A model generated the notes under the pieces. That model had not been told where the DNA came from. It ran no database searches and saw only the letters and a program-made list of their open reading frames with translations. Positions 1 to 5,284 of a DNA stretch of 5,284 bases are shown one piece after another. Source of the DNA: Globobulimina sp. (lineage: Eukaryota > Foraminifera > Rotaliida); the NCBI GenBank assembly GCA_003354225.1, contig PIVH01000643.1, forward strand, positions 1 to 5,284, read 5' to 3'. The translations under genes were made by a program, and so were the position numbers. Position 1 is the stretch's first letter, and each line of letters begins with the position of its first letter.

Positions 1-3000
1 ATTACAATTTGAACCAAACATAAACTGTTTAAAAAAGACAGTAGTTCCTTTGACGCGATTAAACCCAGCGGACCGCTGAACAACTTTGCCTTTATTCTGT
101 ACGCAGCCACCACACCCTTTTGGGTAAATATTCCATTTTACTTTCAAGTTTTTCACTTTTTTTTTACGTTTATGCACACTTCCTTGACTTTTTGATTTCG
201 GTGTCATTCTATTTGGTGATTTTGGTGTCGACGTCCTTTTATTTGGCGATTTCGGTGTCATTTTATTTGGCGATTTTGGTGATTTTTTGAATAAACTATT
301 CCATGTCTTGGAACTTTTTAACATATTAAAGCCGACAGCGTCTAAATCGATTTCTAATTTGTGTTTTTCTTTTTTTTCAAATTCGATTTCTTGCAATAAT
401 TCCTCATCAAAAAAATCATTCATCAAAGATGCACTGACCAGGCCACCAAAAGCCTGTCCATATAATTCAATGCCTGAACAACCCAAATACCATCGACCGG
501 AATTATTCTTATCCGTCATAAATATGCGAAATTGGCTAAAATAATGATTTACATTTATGTCCCATGTATGCGTATCGTTCGGTGCTCGCAATGATTGATC
601 AAATATGTGATTCTTCATTATCATCCATTTACGTCCATCAGTGCTTCCCTCCAAAGTCCAATTCAACAAAGCGGCATTGTGCGAATTGTGATGTTTTAAG
701 GTATATTTACTGAACAAAGTTAAATAACGAAGTTATGCATATAATTACTGAACTAGTTGAATAACGAAGTTATAAATGTAATTACTGAACTAGTTGAATG
801 TACATATACATATACCTTAATTTTATATAAATTGGATGAATATTTATCTTTATCCAGGACGGACATATATTGTTTGTCATACAACGGACACATTTCCTGC
901 CAGCAAAATGATGCATTCGTTTCGAATCCATTGCCAACGAGGAAGCATTCACAGTAACACCGGCAATCAATGCCGGATTGGCATAACATTTCCTCTTTGC
1001 GTGTGTTCCCAAAAAATATAACAATCCATTTTTATCAAAGTCTGCCACATAATCAAATTCAAGCTCACCTTCTTTGTTATCATTTACTTTGAATTCAATG
1101 TCATTCTCGAAAATATCAACCAATTCATCACCAACTTTTATATCACCTTCCGAGAATTTACTAATTTTTCCTCTCTGCAAATTCTGTTTCTGTTTTTGTT
1201 TCAGAATATTCAGATTCGAGCGTTGATTTTGAGCCATAGCTTTTTGCTGCAAAAAAGCTTTCCGATGCCTTGCTTCATTCTTTTGAATTTGGTGCCAACG
1301 TTGAATGTCGTCTTTTTCTTTTTGTTCGCGAATCAATTGGTCTGCGCTGAGTTCTTTTATTATTTTGGGTTTGGAGATGTACATATAACCAAACGGAGCA
1401 ATGCTGTCCAGCCAGGAAAGTTTGGTATTTATTTCATAAAACGCTTGAAAGTTTATATCAATCAATTGATCAAAACAGTTATTCAAAATATATGCATTGG
1501 TTAATTGTCCACCATCATATTCGTCAACATTTAAAATGAACTGTAAGGGCCATATCGTGATCATATCATAGACGCAAAACCTATTCGTGGAGCCTTTATA
1601 ATGCCAATACATTGCTACTTCTCGTTCTTTATGAATGTGCAACGATAACACAAACATATTAAACATGTCACTGTTGCCGTTTATTGTATTTGCATTAATC
1701 TCACCATTATTGGACGGGAATATCTCTTTTTTGGTTAAATTCAGCATTGATTCATATAGAAATGCATTGTTATTGTGCGAGGCTGGAATATTTTGCGTAT
1801 TTTTAGGCAAATATGCATATATTTTGGGCGAATGCAGCCTCCTATCAATAACCATACACATCCTTTTATGGTTTTGTTGGTTCAAAACGGTCTTTATAAT
1901 ATTTTCAAACATCAATGATAGTTTTCTTATATCAATGTTAAAACTTAAATCAATTTGTTGCAAATTATCACAATGTTTTAAAGCTTGCTGCGGATCGAAT
2001 TCTTTGTTAACAGCATCCACAAAGACGTCATCCTCGTAATCGATTTCCTTAATATTTTGGGGTATGATCCAAACATCGATCTGTGGGGGATATGGAATTA
2101 ATAACTGTTTCAACATATTATTAACAGCTAACAACAGTGATATAAAATAGGTTTGAAATTCTGTCAATGAGTCATGAATTCTGTTGGTGATTTGTGATTT
2201 TTCCAATGGTACAATATAAAATATTCCGTTTCTATGAATACAGGATTTCATCGCATCAACATACCACAGCAATGTCTCGTGCTGGCCATTCAACTGCAGA
2301 TCGATCATTGTACTGCAGCAAGAGATGAAATCTTGCAACTTTATATCCTGAAACATGGGAGTTTTCCTATATTTTACGCTGTTTTTGTTGTGGTACACGC
2401 CTTCCTTTGAATACATGCCTTCAGAATCATAGCGGGAATGGAAAATAAAATATTCCAACAGTCGAAACCTTTGATAGGAGCAAACTAAATAGGTCAACAA
2501 TGGGAAATTGTTTTGTTGCCCAATGTTTAATACTTTATAGATCGATGTGTTGTCGTTATTTGGTTCTAAAAGTTTGACCTGCGCGGACACTAATTTTTTC
2601 ATTGCATTTATGTCATTTTCGGTGCAATTTGTATAGATATCAAGTAAGTTCAATGATGACGGCCCTGGCTGTGGCGGCACAAACGTTGACAATAAGTTAT
2701 GTATAGCCTGACACAGTGGTTCTTTGTCGTCGTCGATGGTATGGATATCTTCTGCGATAGCTTCCAGAATGACAGATTCATCAAACCCTTACAGAACAAT
2801 TTTGTATATATATTTAGAATGTTGACAATTAAGAGATGAACCACTGTATATGTACGTATACAACAAAAATACCTTCTGCGACGTCATCAATCAAAACATC
2901 TGTTTCTTCAAATGCTTCTTCGCGACAATGTATTTTGAATTTATCAGGAAATTCAGGGTACTGAGGGAAAATGTATGATATTCTTTGTGAGACGCGTTCA

Positions 3001-3056
3001 ATCGCCATGCTACATTCTGTTTCGTCACCGAACATATCAATACTACCCTCAGCCAT
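1..3056 (-). CDS. Large multidomain protein with HECTD1-type discoidin-like domain and SP-repeat tail (three exons, 3' end beyond window)
   Basis: Exons are 3056-2873, 2787-816 and 709-1, giving 955 codons with no stop before the window edge. Start: ATG at 3056 with A at -3 and G at +4; no earlier in-frame ATG exists before an upstream stop near 3128. Residues 1-93 are acidic; about 95-540 I do not recognise. Residues about 542-602 are Gln/Lys/Arg-rich and look like a coiled coil. Residues about 640-803 form a discoidin-like (F5/8C, galactose-binding-fold) domain, seen as DFDKNGLLYFLGT, NPAL, VTVNASSL, GRKCVRC, PSW, then YTLKHH, LLNWTLEGSTDGRKW, FRIFMT and LGCSGIELYG. This signature matches the domain in HECTD1 ubiquitin ligases and many protist proteins. 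Residues about 861-893 carry KSPNKMTP-like repeats, followed by KRKKK and a GCGGC segment. The domain match is strong because it continues in register across the second intron. Function is unknown: the family domain suggests binding or scaffolding, and no HECT, RING or kinase domain is visible in this part. Confidence 0.85.
190..288 (-). repeat. Coding repeat encoding KSPNKMTP-type units
   Basis: In the third exon of the minus-strand gene a roughly 24-30 bp unit is repeated, giving KSPNKMTP, KSPNKRTSTP, KSPNRMTP and a final KS. Each unit contains Ser-Pro-x-Lys/Arg, the full consensus for cyclin-dependent kinases, plus Thr-Pro-Lys. The DNA copies share GGCGATTT or GGTGATTT followed by GGTGTC, with mostly third-position differences. 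This suggests an old duplication kept under selection for the peptide. Confidence 0.85.
706..800. repeat. 37-nt tandem repeat, about 2.5 copies, inside intron 2
   Basis: On the plus strand copy 2 (744-780) begins ATTACTGAACTAGTTGAA and contains ATAACGAAGTTAT. Copy 1 (about 706-743) is diverged but keeps TTACTGAAC and an identical ATAACGAAGTTAT at 724-736. Copy 3 (781-800) is partial and matches the first 19 bases of copy 2. ATAACGAAGTTAT is itself an inverted repeat, with 5-bp arms around GAA. On the transcribed (minus) strand every copy ends in TTCAG|TAA, so the repeat duplicates the 3' splice site. Confidence 0.9.
710..815 (-). other. Intron 2 of the minus-strand gene (106 nt, phase 2, built of tandem repeats)
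   Basis: On the minus strand the donor is TTAAG|GTATATG and the acceptor is TTTGTTCAG|TAAATATACC. Joining AG with T makes Ser719 and restores the discoidin-like domain exactly: IKINIHPIYIKL before the junction, KYTLKHHNSHN after it, as in family members where the PSW motif is followed by a YTLRH motif. Unspliced reading ends at a TAA at 782-784 after about ten codons of intron. The interior consists of about 2.5 copies of a 37-nt repeat, each ending in GTTCAG on the minus strand. Confidence 0.85.
2788..2872 (-). other. Intron 1 of the minus-strand gene (85 nt, phase 1)
   Basis: On the minus strand the donor is GAAG|GTATTTTTG and the acceptor is TTCTGTAAG|GGTTTG. Reading straight through meets stops in the downstream frame: a TAA overlaps the acceptor. 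Splicing joins G to GG to give Gly62 and keeps DDVAE followed by GFDESVILEA in one open frame with the long second exon. The intron is AT-rich and contains the near-palindrome around TACGTA at 2853-2858. No transcript evidence is available; support comes from frame and splice consensus. Confidence 0.75.
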
Positions 3057-3104
3057 GCTTTTATTAAACTCTTTGTTTTTTATAATCTGACAACTGTCAG
3101 TATA
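3057..3104. promoter_or_regulatory. 48-bp divergent spacer between two start codons, likely shared promoter
   Basis: Only 48 bases separate the ATG of the minus-strand gene (3056) from the ATG of the SAM-Rab gene (3105). A TATAAAAA sequence reads on the minus strand at 3084-3077, about 21-28 bases before that gene's ATG. No room exists for two separate promoters with long 5' leaders. Either leaders are extremely short, the core promoter overlaps coding exons, or one first exon is mis-set. The promoter role is inferred from geometry. Confidence 0.55.
3087..3100. promoter_or_regulatory. Palindrome CTGACAACTGTCAG in the divergent spacer
   Basis: Perfect 6-bp arms (CTGACA / TGTCAG) flank a 2-bp centre. 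The inner TGACAACTGTCA differs by one central base from TGACAGCTGTCA, the dimer site known for TALE homeodomain factors (TGIF/MEIS type), and it also contains a CAACTG E-box. It lies 4 bp before the SAM-Rab ATG. Binding is an inference. Confidence 0.45.
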
Positions 3105-4161
3105 ATGACACAAAAAGAAGGTATGTTAGATACCGAAGGTTCTGACGAAACAACTCGATGGTTGAATGATAATGGATTGTCATGCATTGTCGAGCTCTGT
3201 TTGAAAAACGATATAACGCTTGAAGTGTTGATGGAAGCTGATTCGAATGATATCAAGTTATACTAACTGCCATTCATTGATTTTATTCTAAAAATAATTG
3301 TATATTAAAATACTGTACATATATATAGGAGTATGTGCATTGACGCAAACATCAAAACGCAACATCGATTAAAATTGCAATCTGCATTGCGGAAAACGGC
3401 AAATTCCATATTATCGCCACAAACTAGTACTCTATCACCAACTGAAGGTATTTTTTCTGCCTATTTTTGCCTAAATTGTGTAAAAAAATGTACGTATAAC
3501 GTACTGTACATTTAAAATCAAAGAGGAAGTAAAATATATCAACATCGCAACACGTTATCATTATCTATTCAAATTGGTATTAATTGGAGATTCAGGTGTA
3601 GGTAAATCGAATATTATGCTCCGATTTACAAATGATTTATACGATGAATTTTTCACTGCAACGGTAGGAATTGATTATGCTTCTAAAATGTTACAAATTG
3701 ATGATAAAATTATTAAACTGTCTGTGTGGGACACTGCCGGTCAGGAAAGGTTTAGATCGCTCACTGCTTCATATTACAAAGGAGCGCACGCAGTGCTCAT
3801 TGTGTATGATATCACCAACAGAGAGAGCTTTGAGAATGTGTCCCAATGGTTAGATGAATTGAGAAGTTTTGCGCAGGCGTCAGTGCTCATATTTGTGGTT
3901 GGTACCAAAATAGATCTGGAAACGGAGAGAGCTGTGACATTTGATGAAGGGAAAGGTTTTGCAAAATCATTCAACTGTAAATTTTGCGAAGTGAGTGCCA
4001 AATCTGGGCGAAATGTGCCAACATTGTTCAATACGATCACATTATATTTGGTGAACAAACGAGAAAGAACTTATCAAGAATCCGAATCAAAATCAAGCTC
4101 ACAGTCCACACTGGTTTGTTTTGAGAAGTCGAAACAGGAAGAAAAGGCAACTTGTTGTTAA
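3105..4161 (+). CDS. SAM domain-Rab GTPase fusion protein (three exons, 302 aa)
   Basis: Exons are 3105-3256, 3329-3447 and 3524-4161 (or 3530-4161), phases 2 and 1. Residues about 15-74 form a SAM domain: W19 L20, G24 L25, I37, D49 I50 K51, I55, then H63 R64 L65 K66. It spans the first intron and continues in register. A short SP/TP linker (residues 79-91) leads to a complete Rab-type GTPase, residues about 104-302. This has P-loop GDSGVGKS (112-119), switch I TVGID with Thr137, WDTAGQERF (159-167), G4 GTKID (217-221), and SAK (248-250). All five Rab-specific motifs are recognisable (VGIDY, KLSVW, RFRSLT, YYKGA, IVYDIT), and the end is Cys-Cys, the usual site of geranylgeranylation. The Rab frame is open upstream only to a stop at 3481 and holds no ATG before the P-loop, so it needs an upstream exon. 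The SAM exon supplies one in the right phase. Expected role: a membrane-attached switch with a protein-interaction module. Rab subfamily is uncertain; it resembles Rab1/8/18-like sequences. Proline/serine-rich variable tail precedes CC as usual. Confidence 0.85.
3257..3328 (+). other. Intron 1 of the SAM-Rab gene (72 nt, phase 2)
   Basis: Donor ATCAA|GTTATAC, acceptor ATATATAG|GAGTATG. Reading through the donor meets TAA at once after residue 53. Splicing creates Lys51 and joins DIK to SMCIDANIKTQHRLKLQ, which completes the SAM fold. The donor GTTATA is weaker than the GTAT donors of the other introns here. A branch-like ACTAAC lies unusually close to the donor. Support comes from frame and domain continuity. 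Confidence 0.75.
3448..3529 (+). other. Intron 2 of the SAM-Rab gene (76 or 82 nt, phase 1)
   Basis: Donor GAAG|GTATTTTTT follows the SAM-linker exon. Two acceptors, CAAAG at 3523 and GAAG at 3529, both keep the Rab frame and differ by two residues; an AG at 3525 would break it. An in-frame stop at 3481-3483 in the Rab frame shows that this stretch cannot be read through. It contains a perfect inverted repeat, GTACGT-ATA-ACGTAC, at 3490-3504. Confidence 0.7.
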
Positions 4162-4544
4162 ATTATATAATATAACATACTTCATAATTACTCATAGATT
4201 GTAAATAGTATACACGCACGATCTGCAAATCTGTGCATAGTTTTGGTATACACACATTTTTACATATTTTTAACGGATTTATTATAAAATCTCTTGAATA
4301 ATATGTTGTCCATTAATTAACAGTTAATTCTGACATTATTTCTTCCCATTATTTGAGGTACTTTTGTAATGGAATCTGTTTTAATGGTTCAGGTGAACGG
4401 AGAAATCCATTTACTATGCCAATATCATGTACACTTAGTATTTTGTTGACTTTGCAAGGGGTTTATTCCTGATTTTGACATTTTGAGGTTTTAAATCTAG
4501 CCTCTAACTTCGTAGAATTTGCTCCATTTTGCCAAGTCACAACA
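4162..4544. other. Intergenic spacer between SAM-Rab and the synapsin-like gene
   Basis: This 383-bp AT-rich stretch must hold the 3' end of the SAM-Rab transcript and the promoter of the next gene. No canonical AATAAA is present; AATATA shortly after the stop is a possible weak polyadenylation signal. It contains GTATACAC twice (4208-4215, 4246-4253), the inverted repeat AATTAAC-A-GTTAATT (4315-4329), and a short minus-strand open frame (4349-4462) noted separately. No tRNA or convincing gene seen. Confidence 0.6.
4315..4329. repeat. Inverted repeat AATTAACAGTTAATT
   Basis: Seven-base perfect arms around a single A in the spacer upstream of the synapsin-like gene. The TTAATTAA core (4313-4320) is of the sort bound by homeodomain proteins, but in such AT-rich DNA it can arise by chance. 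No function is claimed. Confidence 0.4.
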
Positions 4545-5284
4545 ATGGCTCTGTTCTCCAATATATTTAAAAAGAAAAACAAAAGTAATACCACAACAAA
4601 CAAATCAGAGAAATCAATTACTTTATTGGTGATACGATCAGGTCATGATGGTCAAAATTTTTATAAATTATTTGAAAAATGTAAATTAAAAGATGGCAGA
4701 AAAGTGATTGTAGAGCAAGCAGCGTGGAGTGCAATACAATTAACAGCATATAGTGATAATATCCGACCTGTAGTAAACTTAAAACCATCACGAAAACCAT
4801 TACCAAATTCACCACAAAATAGAGTTCGTTGTATTCAGCCCGATTTTTTATTATTGCGTGAATTATGTCGCGGTATTGGAGCATCACAAGATCATAGAAA
4901 TTTATTATATGGATTTATGATCACACAAACACCCTCAATAAATTCATTACATTCAATGTATTGTCGGAATGAAAGACCGTTAATGGTCGCTGAACTTATT
5001 CGTTTAAATAGAATGTACGGTCAAGATAAATTTCCAATATTTACCCAATATTATTATCCAATGCATCAAGAAATGTTAATCACACCGCAATATCCAATTG
5101 TTTTAAAATTAGGTCACGGAGATGCCGGATTTGGTAAAATAAAATTAGACAATAATAAAATAAAATTAGCTGCGCTGTTATTGAACATATTGAGGTATTG
5201 CCGCGGTATAAGTTTTGGATGGACCAATGTAGCGACGCATTTGGTGGCGGATTTGATATTTGCACGGTCGATGTATTAGTATCG
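4545..5284 (+). CDS. Synapsin-like gene, 5' part, with internal deletion and frame change; continues past window
   Basis: Start ATG at 4545 sits in a good context (ACAACAATGG). After a basic Lys/Asn/Thr-rich leader (residues 1-24) comes the synapsin C domain: ITLLVI, VEQAAWS, RCIQPDFLLLRE, QDHRNLLYGF, PSINSLHSMYC, MVAELIRL, KFPIFTQYYYPMHQEML, and the ATP-grasp nucleotide-binding segment YPIVLKLGHGDAGFGKIKLDN (5089-5152). Synapsins bind ATP and coat vesicles; they are known mostly from animals. The N-terminal phosphorylation domain A of vertebrate synapsins is absent. After about residue 203 the frame stops matching and ends at TAG 5277-5279. Homology resumes in another frame (see 5159-5284), with roughly 50 family codons missing. 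No intron can explain this, because the missing residues are not encoded between the flanks. Family assignment is strong; whether a working protein is made is doubtful. Confidence 0.8.
5135..5169 (+). repeat. 14-bp direct repeat TAAAATAAAATTAG, 21-bp period, at the synapsin break
   Basis: Identical copies at 5135-5148 and 5156-5169 are separated by 7 bases. The first copy encodes the conserved GKIKL of synapsin. The second lies where the missing C-domain segment should be, and the displaced frame opens inside it. Position and identity fit slippage, repeat-mediated deletion, or collapse of reads during assembly. Confidence 0.85.
5159..5284 (+). pseudogene. Out-of-frame continuation of the synapsin C domain
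   Basis: In the frame that starts at 5159 the DNA reads CAVIEHIEVLPRYKFW, then MDQCSDAFGGGFDICTVDV up to the window edge with no stop. This matches the synapsin segment whose hallmarks are an AMLEQI-like helix, RYKLW, CSEIFGG and DICAVE. It is two bases out of register with the upstream synapsin frame, which has a stop (TAG) at 5277. The clear family match shows that this is gene sequence displaced by a deletion, not a chance frame. Confidence 0.75.

Noticed and set aside
724-773. loxP-like recombinase arms (ATAACTTCGT)
   Set aside because: The sequence is a short inverted repeat within an intronic tandem repeat. It lacks the 13-8-13 loxP layout, and no recombinase is present.
782-815. Natural C-terminus of the minus-strand protein at 782
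   Set aside because: The last codons are intron read-through. The discoidin-like domain continues in phase after the acceptor at 710.
1196-2039. Plus-strand open frames of 102 and 134 codons
   Set aside because: They are antisense to the well-supported long exon of the minus-strand gene and have hydrophobic, low-complexity composition typical of shadow frames.
2650-2844. Minus-strand 64-codon frame overlapping the exon 1/2 junction
   Set aside because: It spans intron and coding DNA in the wrong frame. The spliced frame explains the region.
2829-3113. Separate small minus-strand gene starting at TTG 3113
   Set aside because: It is the first exon of the large gene (ATG 3056) plus read-through into intron 1.
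3574-4161. Stand-alone Rab gene starting at TTG 3574
   Set aside because: TTG is not a normal eukaryotic start, the N-terminal HYLFK of a Rab is encoded just upstream, and no ATG lies in frame before the P-loop. Splicing from the SAM exon explains it.
4369-4449. Plus-strand 26-codon open frame starting ATG 4369
   Set aside because: Short, no recognisable motif, and no regulatory context. Probably chance.
5133-5169. Small intron GT...AG to explain the synapsin frame break
   Set aside because: Its removal (36 to 37 bases) either keeps the wrong frame or deletes the conserved GKIKLDN, and it cannot supply the roughly 50 missing codons.

Overview
The window is nuclear DNA of a eukaryote with a compact genome. 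It is AT-rich, the introns are short (about 72 to 106 nt, GT-AG, AT-rich), genes lie within tens to hundreds of bases of each other, and all reading frames use the standard code. The right-hand gene encodes a synapsin-type protein, a family known mainly from animals. This points to an animal or close relative with a reduced genome, although a protist with compact introns cannot be excluded from sequence alone.

Left part (1-3056, minus strand): the 5' portion of one long gene, rebuilt here as three exons and two phase-consistent introns. It gives 955 codons and runs off the left edge without a stop. The protein has a long N-terminal region I do not recognise, a glutamine/lysine-rich coiled-coil-like stretch, a discoidin-like (F5/8C, galactose-binding-fold) domain of the kind found in HECTD1-type proteins, then a tail of SPNK/TPKS repeats and a Cys/Gly/Lys-rich end. 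The first intron of the pair nearest the left edge is made largely of a 37-nt tandem repeat.

Middle (3105-4161, plus strand): a divergent gene whose start codon lies only 48 bp from the start of the minus-strand gene. Three exons join in phase to give an N-terminal SAM domain fused to a complete Rab-family small GTPase ending in Cys-Cys (302 aa). The Rab frame has no usable ATG of its own, so the fusion is the simplest reading. It is the most unusual object in the window. The shared 48-bp spacer holds a 12-bp TALE-homeodomain-like palindrome.

Right part (4545-5284, plus strand): the 5' part of a synapsin-like gene. Homology runs unbroken from the first strand of the C domain to the GKIKLDN segment. 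Roughly 50 codons of the conserved domain are then absent, and homology resumes in a different reading frame up to the window edge. A 14-bp direct repeat sits at the junction. This is either a decayed or deleted copy or an assembly collapse. The 383-bp spacer 4162-4544 holds no clear gene.

Functionally, the Rab moiety and the synapsin-like protein both suggest membrane or vesicle biology, but nothing in the sequence shows that the three genes act together. The divergent pair could share regulation.
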